Translations under genes and position numbers: made by a program
Part shown: positions 1 to 8,439 of the stretch, in pieces
Position numbering within the stretch: position 1 is the first letter of the stretch
How the letters are laid out: each line of letters starts with the position of its first letter
Assembly (NCBI RefSeq): GCF_001044425.1
Contig: NZ_LFML01000157.1
Coordinates: 28,024 to 74,313 of the forward strand
Reading direction: 5' to 3'
Length of the DNA: 46,290 nt
From: Streptomyces roseus
GTDB taxonomy: Bacteria > Actinomycetota > Actinomycetes > Streptomycetales > Streptomycetaceae
Notes under the pieces: model-generated
Seen by the model: the letters and a program-made list of their open reading frames with translations, nothing else
The model's database searches: none
Told to the model about the DNA's origin: nothing

Positions 1-879
1 GCCAGGCCCTTGCGGCCGGGGGAGGCGAGGCCGATGCGCAGCGAGTGCCCGGTCCGGAGGCTGACAAGTCCTCCCGAATCACGGACCGCTTGAACGGGCG
101 CTCGGTGCCAACCCGGTGCGGTGGCCAAAGAACGTCCGCAGACGCGCGTAAGGTACCCGGGCGCCTCGGGCTCAGGCGGCCGGTCGGTGTCGCAGGCTAG
201 GTGTAGGACGAGGGCGGCAGCCGATCTTCCCGGCCATGGGGGGCACTACGTGCGGTCTGCTCCGGAGGCTGGAGGCGCGAGGAGAATCACCGGGACGTGA
301 TCCGCGGCGACGAGCTTGTGCAGGCGGGGGAGGGGCAGGCGTTTGAGCGGGACTGGGACACGCATATCGCCGACGTTGAGAGCATGGCTATTCCTGTGCC
401 TGGATCGGTCGCCGTGCTCCTGGCGGAGTTGGGGGTGGAGTTCGACATGCATTTCCGCCTGGCAGGTGATGGAATCCGGCAGAGCCGCAGAGCGGGTGCA
501 GCGCCCTGCCGACACCCGGCTGTACGCCACCTGCTGCGGCAGGCCGAAGCCATCTCCCGCCAGGCCGGCATCGACCTGGACCGCCTCGGCGTCGCAAGCG
601 GTGAGCGCCCGGGGTGGGCGCAGCCCACCGGTCCGGCCGACACGCTGCCGGGCAGGGCACGCCCAAGAGCAGTAATACCCCGGCGGGCGCCCCGTTCCTC
701 GACGCCCCCAGCGACTGGCCCCGAGGTCCGCAACAGGCGCTTTACGGCGGACGCGATCGCAAAGGCGATGAGCCAGCCGCGCCTGATGGAGAAACGCTGG
801 TGGTTCGGGTCGTTCGCCATCCGCATCGCGGCAGTGCGCCGCAGGTCGCGCAGGTCGCGCAGGTCGCGCAGGTCGCTCA
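1..879. other. No confident gene; degraded sequence
   Basis: Several overlapping open frames exist on both strands, as expected for very GC-rich DNA, but none shows a ribosome-binding site, a recognisable domain or a consistent frame. A plus-strand stretch near 300-600 reads somewhat like protein but I cannot assign it. The right part carries a short tandem repeat and adjoins a decayed IS5-type transposase, so this is probably junk between insertion-sequence remnants. The left edge is cut by the window. Confidence 0.4.
841..876. repeat. Four tandem copies of a 9-bp unit
   Basis: The unit GCAGGTCGC occurs four times without mismatch. Nine bases is a multiple of three, so it adds Asp-Leu-Arg triplets on the minus strand at the place where similarity to the adjoining IS5-type transposase remnant is lost. 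Slipped-strand replication is the likely origin. Confidence 0.9.
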
Positions 880-1400
880 GGCCGGCACACGGTCCGGCCG
901 CTGCCGCGGCTTCCGCGCCCGACACGGGCACCCAGATCGCCTCCAGGACGGTTTCGTACTGCGGGGAATGGCCCCGCAGCCCTGCCGTGACCACCACCGG
1001 CAGCGGCTTCTCTGCTCGACCGCGAAGTGAATCTTGCTGGCCAGTCCGCCGCGGGAGCACCCGAGGCCGTGGTCGGCCGGTTCGACGAGGACGCCGTCAG
1101 GGGGCTCCTTCTGGAGGTCCCCCTTTTCGCCGCTCCGGCGGCGTGCTGGTGGGCCCGGCACACGGTGGGGCCAACGTTCACGTCCCAGGTGATCAGACCC
1201 TTGGCGTCAGCTCTGGCCTGGAGCTGGGCAAGGACCGGGCCCACGTCCCGTCTCGCTGCCAGCAGGGAGGCAGTAGACCCGGTCCCATGGCCCGTAGAGT
1301 TCGGGCACGTCCCGCCAGGGAGCGCCGTACCGGGTCCGCCACCGTACGCTGTCCATCCACCGCCGCCGCGTACATACCCGCGGACGGCCCGGCTTGATGC
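880..1400 (-). pseudogene. Decayed IS5-family transposase
   Basis: Minus-strand translation gives IS5-type transposase pieces in three frames. The N-terminal part reads RYGAPWRDVPELYGPWDRVY. A second frame carries QARADAKGLITWDVNVGPT and CRAHQHAAGA, then GGLASKIHFAVEQ. A third carries PVVVTAGLRGHSPQ before similarity stops at the 9-bp repeat. At least two frameshifts separate these pieces and the C-terminal half with the last catalytic residue is missing, so the element is dead. No inverted repeats were found. Its 5' end overlaps the C-terminal tail of the P450 gene, so the old insertion probably altered that gene's end. Confidence 0.75.
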
Positions 1401-1413
1401 CCGAAAACGCTGG

Positions 1414-2853
1414 TCAGCTCTTGATGAATGCTGATCTCATGCGGGACCACGGTCGCCCTTGCTGTGGCGACGACTGGTCGGCCTGATCAGTGCTGTGCGG
1501 CGCCGGAGAGGCCTGTGTGCTGGTCCGGGTGGCAGATGCCGCTGCGGGGCGGGGGGTGAAGTGCACCGGCAGCGAGGCCGGCCGACTGGCGAGCCAGCCG
1601 GCCGTAATGGGTATGGCATCGCCAGGAATCGTCAGGTTTATGTCCGGAATGAGAGCGGTGAGTTCCTCGATACCGGTGTCGGCGATTGCCCGTCCGATGT
1701 CGCCCCCAGGGCATTCGTGAGGGCCGCTCCCCAGCGCAAGGTGAGAACGATTGCCGTACAGCGGCTGGCTCAGGTCAGGGCGCTGCTCGGGATCGCGGTT
1801 GCCGGCCGCGATGCACAGGAGAAGCATGTCGCCCTCTCGGATCTCCTGGCCGCCGAGGACCACATCTCTTGTGGCCCAGGGGCCCGGGACGACGCCGATG
1901 CTCGGCGTATCCCACATGACCTGCTCCAGTGCGTCAGGCAGCGTCATGGTGCCCCCTGAGAGGCTCCCACGGAAACGCTGGTCGGTGAGCAGGAGCCGCA
2001 GGGTGTGGGCGAGTAGATTGACCGTGCCCTGGTGGGCGGCGATGAGCGTGAGGCGCAGGTGTTCCACGATCTCGGCTTCGGTGAGGCCGGACTCGTGCGC
2101 GATCAGTCGCGACGCCAGGTCGCTGCCGGGCTCCATCTTCTTGCGCGCCACCATGTCTTGCAGGACCTGGGTGACAACTTGGTTGCTCTCAGCCGCCGTC
2201 GGGCTGCCTCGCATCAGGTCCAGAGTCGGTTCCACCAAGGTAGGGCCGTCCTCAGGCCTCACTCCAAGCAGATGGCTGACGACCAGCATGGGCAGCGGCT
2301 CGGCATAGTCTCTGACCAGGTCAGCCGTACCAAGCGGACCGAACGTGGAGACGAGCTCCTGGGTGTAGCGGGCGACGTAGCGACGCATACCGCGGCGGTT
2401 GAACTGGGCCAGTCCATCGACCACGGCCTCACGAAGGCGGCTATGCTCGCGGCCGTCGGCGAACACACACAGGGGCTGCCAGCCGATCATCGGCATGAGC
2501 GGCGATTCGGCCGCCACCTTACGCTCTCGAAATGCGGTCCAGCGGCGCGAGTCCTTGGAGAAGGTGGCAGGGTTGCGCATCACTTCCAATATTTCCCGGT
2601 AGCCAAGAACGATCCATGCAGGCAGATCGCCGTGTAGAAGCACGGGAGCAACGGGACCGTACTGGGCGCGCAGTTCCTCGTATGCCCGCAGCGGGTCGTC
2701 CAGTTCGTGCAACCGCCGAAGCTCTGAAGCGCGATAGTCACCGATCTGGCCGGTGCCTGTGGTGTGCGCGGGGCAGCCGGGCGGCGGCGCCGAGCCGGGT
2801 ATGGGCTGACGAAGGGACACTGGGCCTCCGAACATGGGAGTCGCCCCCGTCAC
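1414..2853 (-). CDS. Cytochrome P450, CYP157-like, without EXXR motif
   Basis: A 479-residue P450 by fold: the I-helix reads AAHQGT at about residues 272-277 and the heme-binding loop LGSGPHECPGG carries the axial Cys at about 381. The K-helix, where P450s normally have EXXR, reads EQVMW at about 310-314, so both Glu and Arg are absent. That substitution is known in the Streptomyces CYP157 family (EQSLW in CYP157C1), which supports the placement. CYP157 genes often sit in conservon operons, but none is visible here. About 45 residues after HFTPRP look non-native and run into the decayed transposase. The GTG at 2853 has a weak ribosome site; an ATG at 2835 is an alternative. Substrate unknown. 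The regulator gene upstream lies on the same strand, 186 bp away. Confidence 0.85.
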   Translation of the reverse strand: MTGATPMFGGPVSLRQPIPGSAPPPGCPAHTTGTGQIGDYRASELRRLHELDDPLRAYEELRAQYGPVAPVLLHGDLPAWIVLGYREILEVMRNPATFSKDSRRWTAFRERKVAAESPLMPMIGWQPLCVFADGREHSRLREAVVDGLAQFNRRGMRRYVARYTQELVSTFGPLGTADLVRDYAEPLPMLVVSHLLGVRPEDGPTLVEPTLDLMRGSPTAAESNQVVTQVLQDMVARKKMEPGSDLASRLIAHESGLTEAEIVEHLRLTLIAAHQGTVNLLAHTLRLLLTDQRFRGSLSGGTMTLPDALEQVMWDTPSIGVVPGPWATRDVVLGGQEIREGDMLLLCIAAGNRDPEQRPDLSQPLYGNRSHLALGSGPHECPGGDIGRAIADTGIEELTALIPDINLTIPGDAIPITAGWLASRPASLPVHFTPRPAAASATRTSTQASPAPHSTDQADQSSPQQGRPWSRMRSAFIKS

Positions 2854-3039
2854 GAAGGCCGGCCGGGGGCGCTCATGGCGTGTGCTGGCCGTGGATCGCC
2901 GACCAGCATCGAGGCACCTGACGCAAGATCAGGAGCGTGAGCAGCATAGCGGGGCACCACGGATGACTTGAAGGCACCTCGATTCGGACCGCGGCCGCCA
3001 ATCGCCTTCGATCATCGGGTGGCGCAACATACGTCGGCT

Positions 3040-4041
3040 CTACCGTGCGTACTCGGCTGAATGCAGGTCAAACAGGGCACCCTGCTGGTGTGCCGTAGCC
3101 GCTGTCTCGCGCTGCGGGCTGCGGAGAATGAAGGTTGCTCGGTGTAGTGCCCGATACCCCTGGTGAGCCTCGGTGAGGATGTGCGCGTTGAGTACGCTGC
3201 CCACACGCGGATCCCACAATGGGCGGGGCGAGTAGTTGATGGCGATGTCGCCGTTCCTGGCGATCCATCGTGGTGCCAGTCTGTATGCCGCCCGTAGATT
3301 CGGTCGTCGCTCGATTTCACGCTGCAGCGCCAGCAGGCTTGGGTCGTCGGGCCGTTGCTGCAGGGTGGCCAAAAAATGAGCCAAGGACGGCAGAAGCCAG
3401 TGCTCACGGTAGGCACGCTGATCGCCACCACCCAGAAGCGTCGGTGCGTCCGGGTGGAAGTAGATGAACCACTGCGTGTTCCTGCTCGGGTGGGCCGTCG
3501 CGTGGGGACGTACGCCGCCGAAAACATCGCGGTAGGCCCGGTTCGTAGCGACTACGTCCCAGCAGTAGGTGTAGACCACGGAGGGATGATCTAACTTGTC
3601 GATCATCTCTTGGTAGTGGCAGATCATGTCGCGGTACTGAAACCGTTCGGAGGCCAGCCGCGCCTCGTTGGGGTCAGGTCCGGGTGGGAGCTGGTTCGTG
3701 AGCCGGTAGAGGGTGTCCCGGTTCGCTGGGCTCATGTTCAGTGCCTTGACGAGCCGCGCAACCTCCGCGGCCTTCAGAGCCGATGCGCGACGCAACCAGT
3801 TCCGGTAGGAACGCTGATTGATGCCGAGACGCTCCCCCAAGGCCTCCTGACTCAGACTCTGACCCTTCCGGAGATCTTCAAGAAGCTCCCGTACCAGGGC
3901 GGCCGTCTCCTCCGTCAGCCGGCTGCGGTGCGTCACAGCGCTGCTGCTGTCTCCTTCGCCCTGGCAGGGCTCGCTTAACCCTGGCACCTCGGTGAATCGG
4001 CCGGTGGGGATGGTTGCCAGGTCTCCTATTTCGCGTCGCAC
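3040..4041 (-). CDS. XRE-family regulator with MmyB-like ligand domain
   Basis: A 333-residue predicted DNA-binding protein. Residues about 45-105 form a helix-turn-helix: SLSQEALGERLGINQRSYRNW is the classic XRE pattern. The rest matches the MmyB-type ligand-binding domain of actinobacterial regulators, a PAS-like fold thought to bind a small hydrophobic molecule; visible marks are WDVVATNRAYRDVFGG and a long helical C-terminus. The start is uncertain: the GTG at 4041 has a poor ribosome site and the first 40 residues are not conserved-looking, so a downstream start is possible. It precedes the CYP157-like gene in the same direction, so it may regulate that gene, but no operator was identified. 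Family placement is firm; target and ligand are unknown. Confidence 0.8.
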   Translation of the reverse strand: MRREIGDLATIPTGRFTEVPGLSEPCQGEGDSSSAVTHRSRLTEETAALVRELLEDLRKGQSLSQEALGERLGINQRSYRNWLRRASALKAAEVARLVKALNMSPANRDTLYRLTNQLPPGPDPNEARLASERFQYRDMICHYQEMIDKLDHPSVVYTYCWDVVATNRAYRDVFGGVRPHATAHPSRNTQWFIYFHPDAPTLLGGGDQRAYREHWLLPSLAHFLATLQQRPDDPSLLALQREIERRPNLRAAYRLAPRWIARNGDIAINYSPRPLWDPRVGSVLNAHILTEAHQGYRALHRATFILRSPQRETAATAHQQGALFDLHSAEYAR

Positions 4042-4225
4042 TGAGCCACTCTAAGCCGTCACCTCGGGTGTCGAATTCGGCCAGCCGGTCGTAGCGGGCC
4101 AGGGTGGCGGGCCAACCGATCGATCCTGCGGCACACCGACACCGGGTGGTTAAGTCGAAAGGTCTATTCCGCTCGTTTGCGTTCGCGAGGATGAGTGCAC
4201 CGTGCGGCAGCCGTGCTCGCCCTAA

Positions 4226-5084
4226 AGACATCGTTTCATTTGGTGAGGCGGCGGTGGCAGATGAGGGCTGCAGCTATGCCGACGAAGGCGAGGAAGTGCT
4301 CGGCCTTGCGCTCGTAACGGCGGTGGAGGCGACGGCAGCCGGCGAGCCAGGACACGGTCCGTTCGACGACCCACCGGTGGCGACCCAGTCGTTGTGAGGA
4401 CTCGATGCCTTTGCGGGCGATGCGGTGGCGGATGCCGCGACTGCGGAGCCATCGGCGCAGATGGTCGTAGTCGTAGCCCTTGTCTGCGTGAAGCTTTCCG
4501 GGCCGCCGCCGGCGAGGTCCTCGCCGGGACCGGATCGGCGGGATGCCCCGCACGAGCGGTTCAAGACCGAGGCTGTCGTGCATGTTGGCGCCCGAGATAC
4601 CCAGGGCGAGAGGTAGTCCGTTTCGATCGGTGATCAGGTGGATCTTCGATCCCGACTTGCCGCGGTCGGTCGGATTCGGTCCGGTCAGTGGCCCCCCTTT
4701 GCGGCCCTCAGGCTGACTGAGTCGATCGCGCAGCGCGACCAGTCCAGGTCTCCGCGGGCGCCGAGTTCATCGAGGATGACGCGGTGGAGCCTTGCCCAGA
4801 CCCGGGCCCGGCTCCACTGGGCGAAGCGTCGGTAGACCGTCTGCCAGCTCGGGCCGAAGACCGGCGGGAGCTGCCGCCAGGTACAGCCTGAGGTCGCCAC
4901 GAAGATGATCGCCGCCAAGGCTTCGCGGTCACCCGCTCGCCGCCGGCCGCCACCTTGCGGACGTATCACCTCCGTCGGTGGCACCACCCGCCGGAACAAC
5001 ACCCACAACTCCTCCGGTACCAGCCGCTCAACCAGATCCGTCATGCACGGTTCAACGAACGATCACACCAAAAGAAACGATGTC
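4226..5084 (-). mobile_element. IS5-family insertion sequence (two-frame type)
   Basis: A near-complete element of about 859 bp. The left end AGACATCGTTTCATTTGGTG (4226-4245) and the reverse complement of the right end (5066-5085) match at 19 of 20 positions. Removing the adjoining IS701-like element rebuilds TAA on both sides, which fits a 3-bp TAA target duplication; the assignment of the last T (5085) is ambiguous. The transposase lies on the minus strand in two overlapping frames. Since both ends and both frames look intact, the element may still be active. Confidence 0.85.
4236..5044 (-). CDS. IS5-family transposase, two frames joined by -1 frameshift
   Basis: The first frame (5044-4685) encodes the N-terminal part, including CTWRQLPPVFGPSWQTVYRRF and DSVSLRAAKGG. 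The second (from about 4700 to 4236) carries the rest of the DDE core: GKSGSKIHLITDRNGLPL, DKGYD and RHRWVVERTVSWL. They overlap at an A3G6 run (minus strand, 4700-4692). Slipping back one base there changes AAG-GGG-GGC into AAA-GGG-GGG-CCA and continues without a stop, the arrangement used by IS5-group elements to make transposase by programmed frameshifting. The first frame alone stops directly after the run. Together the product is about 265 residues, normal for this group. It acts only on its own ends. Confidence 0.85.
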
Positions 5085-5087
5085 TAA

Positions 5088-6485
5088 TACTGCCACGGTG
5101 CTTGCCGTGACGGTTGGGCAGTTTCTGGTGGTGTGTGGCCGCGTCGTTTGTAGTGGCTGACGGGGGCTTGGTGTTGTCGTCTGCGTCGCCAGTGTGACCA
5201 GCGCAGAACGTGATCGAGGCTTTGGCGAGGTCGGGTGAGTCGGCTGATCAGGCGTCGGAGTTCGGGCAGGCTCAGGGGTATGAGCTGGGAGGATCCGTTT
5301 CTGCTTTCCCGGTGTCGAGTTCGCGGGCCCGCAGGACGGTGAGGCAGGCGTGGGCGGCCATGGCCAGGGTCGTGTGGCGGTGCCAGCCGTCGTAGCGGCG
5401 GACCTGGTAGTCGTCCAGGCCGCACTCCTGCTTCGCGCTCTGGAAGCATTCCTCGACCGCCCACCGGCTTCCCGCGATACGGATCAGCTCATCCAGTGTG
5501 GTCTCGGCCGGGCAGTAGGCGATGTAATACGAGATTTCCTCGGGCCTGCGGACACTTCGGCGGGCGATGACCCAGTGCCGGCGGTCCTTGCGGTGCCAGG
5601 GCCGGACCTCGACCCTCGCCCAGTCATAAACCCGCGGGCCGTGAGCCCCGTCGCCGCAGGAGCGGCGCTTCCACTTCTGCCGGGGCAGGGCGGGGAACAG
5701 GTCGTGGACGGGGTGGTCAATCGCCCAGCGGGTGACGACGGTGTCGTGCCGGGTGGTGGCCATGACATGGAAGACGTCGGCCTGCTCGAGCTCCGTGCGC
5801 CAGCCCTTGGAGAAGCCGTAGGCGGCATCCGCGGTCACCCACCGGAACGGAATCCGGTCCGCGATCGCTCGGCGGACCATGGCCTTGGCCATGACCACCT
5901 TCGTCTCGAAGCCGATCGTTTCGCAGATGCCGGCGGCCCGGCACCGCTCCTGGTCTTCCATCCACGAGATGGGCAGATACAGACGGCGGTCGATCAACGT
6001 GCGACCCCGGCCTCCGGCATAGGCGAGGAACACCCCGATCTGACAGTTCTCCGTCCGCCCGGCGGTTCCTGAGTACTGGCGCTGGACCCCGGCCGAGCGG
6101 ACACCCTTCTTCAGGAACCCCGTGTCGTCCACGATCAGCACCGCTTCCGGGTCGCCGAGGTGATCGACGACATAGTCCCGCACATCGTCCAGGACCTCAT
6201 CGGCGTCCCAGTCGATCCGGTTCAGCAGCCGATGGATCCGGTCCGGACCCGCATGCCCAGCCTCCTCGGCAAGCGTCCACCCGTTCTTCCGCTCCAACGG
6301 AGCTATCAGCCCCCGCATATAGGCAAGAGCCGACTCCCGCGGCTCCGACCTGGAGAAACGGTGCACGAAACGCTCATGCAAAGCCTTCAGTTCACCAGCC
6401 CACAACCGGGCCTCAGCAACTTCCCCACCCATGAACTGACTAACGACCGACCTGCCCAACCGTCACGGCAAGCACCGTTGCAGTA
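5088..6485 (-). mobile_element. IS701-family insertion sequence, intact, with CTAA target duplication
   Basis: The element is 1398 bp with 34-bp terminal inverted repeats (5088-5121 and 6452-6485) that differ at one position, starting TACTGCCACGG and TACTGCAACGG. The 4-bp direct repeat CTAA flanks it at 5084-5087 and 6486-6489, matching the YTAR targets of IS701 elements. It sits exactly at the right end of the IS5-like element, so it inserted later, into the junction that contained that element's own TAA duplication. The transposase gene is complete. Confidence 0.93.
5272..6432 (-). CDS. IS701-family transposase
   Basis: A 386-residue transposase filling the IS701-like element. It has the DDE superfamily core: EAVLIVDDTGFLKKG with the first Asp, FRWVTADAAYGFS with the second, and SRWAVEECFQSAKQE with the catalytic Glu toward the C-terminus. 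The frame stays open upstream to a TTG at 6459, but that codon lies inside the inverted repeat, so the ATG at 6432 (MGGEVAEARLW) is the better start. Length and domain order are normal for the family and no frameshift is seen. The stop lies about 150 bp inside the left inverted repeat. It should cut and rejoin its own ends at YTAR targets. Confidence 0.9.
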   Translation of the reverse strand: MGGEVAEARLWAGELKALHERFVHRFSRSEPRESALAYMRGLIAPLERKNGWTLAEEAGHAGPDRIHRLLNRIDWDADEVLDDVRDYVVDHLGDPEAVLIVDDTGFLKKGVRSAGVQRQYSGTAGRTENCQIGVFLAYAGGRGRTLIDRRLYLPISWMEDQERCRAAGICETIGFETKVVMAKAMVRRAIADRIPFRWVTADAAYGFSKGWRTELEQADVFHVMATTRHDTVVTRWAIDHPVHDLFPALPRQKWKRRSCGDGAHGPRVYDWARVEVRPWHRKDRRHWVIARRSVRRPEEISYYIAYCPAETTLDELIRIAGSRWAVEECFQSAKQECGLDDYQVRRYDGWHRHTTLAMAAHACLTVLRARELDTGKAETDPPSSYP

Positions 6486-6499
6486 CTAAAGCGGGACGG

Positions 6500-7260
6500 G
6501 AGCCGCAACTGCCCTTGTTCGTAATTGGAGCGGCCGCTCGTGGTGAGCGATGAGGGAGACCAGACGGCAGCCACTGGTCTGGGCGGACGGTGTGATCGGG
6601 GGTCCGCGCGGGATGCCCAGGCTGCCGGTGATTGATCACGGCCTCGGCGGTGTCCCTGCGTCTGACCTTGGTCCACGCTTGAGCTCGGGTGACGTAGCGC
6701 TGACATTGGGCTTTGACCAGGTTGCCTTCGACGCCGGACACATCGGTCCAGTGCTCTCCAGCCGTTCGCGGGCAGTGGCAAGGTCGGGGGCCATCGGACA
6801 AAGCATCCCCAGAGCAGTCAGGGCGCGGACGGCGAACAATATCTGCATATGTCTGCGGCGCTCACGGCACGGCGAGGGTCTCGATGCCGTCCTGCTGCAA
6901 CAACACGTCGGACGCCATGTGGAAGGCGGGAAGACGGGCGGCGAGAGACCGCGTGGAGTGGGGGCGGCCGACGGCCCTGCGCTGCAAACCCTCAAAGCAG
7001 AGTTGTCCGGCCTTCGCATCCCAGACCAGGAACTCGCCGTCCAGGACAAGCCCTGCGGGCATCGGTGCGGTGGCGGCCGCGACGAGGTCGGGGAAGCGGT
7101 CCTGGGTCAGGGAGCCGCGCCGCGTCTGAGACAGGACCCGGTTGCTCGACTCGGTTGAGAGTGAACGGGAGGGCGCGGTGGCCGTCGAACTCCTGCTCGA
7201 ACGCCCGATATCGCACCACGCCGGGCCCAGGAAGCGTCTCGGCGGCCTGCGCATCGCTCC
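6500..7260 (-). pseudogene. Broken ATP-dependent DNA ligase (LigD/LigC-type ligase domain)
   Basis: Reading the minus strand across frames gives a ligase in order: YRAFEQEFDGHRALPF, then LVLDGEFLVWDAKAGQL and FEGLQRRAVGR, then FAVRALTALGMLCPM, then WTDVSGVEGNLVKAQCQRY and AWTKVRRRDTAEAVI. These match the adenylation core and the following motifs of bacterial ATP-dependent ligases. At least three frameshifts separate them. In the active-site motif KxDG the lysine that carries AMP is Glu (EFDG), so the product would be dead even with frames restored. The 3' end fades out close to the CTAA target of the IS701 element, which may have removed the rest. No Ku gene or other end-joining partner is visible. 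Confidence 0.8.
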
Positions 7261-7549
7261 CCCGGAGGCAGCCCAGCACCACGTCCAGGTCTTCCTTGGC
7301 ACTCGACAGCCTGCCACCAGAGTCGACAGCACCGGCCGGTCAACGCCCGCACTACGGTGCGCGATGTGCCGGGGTGATCGCCCCGGTGGTCATCATCGGG
7401 ACCAACCGGGATCTGCTCGACAGCGGCCTGTCAGACGCCAACTGGTCGGCCTTGGCGTGAGGGTGACCGAGGGCCCGATGTCCGACCTCTAGCGGCAGGC
7501 CAGCGTCCTGATCAACATCGCAACCGGCGCGGTCCGCAGGGTGGTGAGG

Positions 7550-7744
7550 ATGACCGGTCTTAAACGGCTGGCAGCTGCGGCCGCGCTGGGCGCGGCGGTA
7601 GTGGGGGCGCTGAACTGGCGGTGGCAGCGCAAGCACCCGCGAGTCCCCTCGCGGCGCCAGCTGGTGCTGCCCATGGTGCTGGAGCACGCCTCTACGCGGA
7701 TGGCCGCACTGGCCGCGCGGCACACCCGAGGTCAGGACCGTTGA
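7550..7744 (+). CDS. Small hypothetical protein with one hydrophobic segment
   Basis: A 64-residue open frame beginning MTGLKRLAAAAALGAA, preceded by GGTGAGG just upstream of the ATG. Residues 5-21 are hydrophobic and alanine-rich, followed by a basic stretch (RWQRKHPR), so a single-pass membrane or secreted protein is conceivable. There is no recognisable domain and the flanks are degraded, so this may be chance. Confidence 0.25.
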   Translation: MTGLKRLAAAAALGAAVVGALNWRWQRKHPRVPSRRQLVLPMVLEHASTRMAALAARHTRGQDR

Positions 7745-8439
7745 CGGTAAGCGGAGTTGGGTACGCCCGGCGATACGTGCTGCACCAAGCGGCCCGGACA
7801 CGGGTCAGCTCCCGAGAGCCCCTGACGCGCAAGACGATCGTGGACCGCTTGAGCGAAGCCATTCCCGGTACCGGGCGTACGGAGTGGATGGCGGCCGTAC
7901 TGGAGGTGCTGCCTGCCCGCGCAATGTGTCCAGAGATTGGCTGGGCGAACTGTCAGGTCGGGCGGCGCGGCGGCCGGCGGCAGGAGGCCGAGCGAGCCCT
8001 GCGGACCTCGGCACCGCTCGGCGGCTTGATCCCCGTACCGCGCTCGTCGGCACCCGACACGTCGCTGCCACATTGATCTTGTTAGCGTCCTGCGTCATGG
8101 CGAGTTGCCACCACACTTGTGTGGCCGAGGTGGGACGCGCCGCCCTCGCCGAAAAGGAAGTTTCCGCTCGTATGTACCTTCAGCTGAGATGAGAATCATG
8201 TGTACGGAAGGGTGGCCGTGCCCGCGCTACAGCGGGGCGTGAGCGAGCCGGCCCTAGCGGCGGAGGAGCAACACCTCCCGTACCAGGCGGCCGAACCGTG
8301 CGCCGCGCGGCCGTGACGGTGCGCCAACAACCTGTTGGTGCAGAAAAATCCTATTCCGCTGTTGATTTCTTCTCAGCACAGTTCTCGACCTGTTGCCGGG
8401 CCGGAGACAACGACCGGAAGCGTGAAAGGACCCTCGATC
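7745..8439. other. No confident gene; upstream region of P450
   Basis: Open frames occur on both strands but change frame often, have no good start signals and match nothing I recognise. The last 250 bp are less GC-rich in places (for example around 8170-8210 and 8335-8370), consistent with the promoter region of the P450 gene that follows. I could not assign -10 and -35 boxes reliably. Confidence 0.4.
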
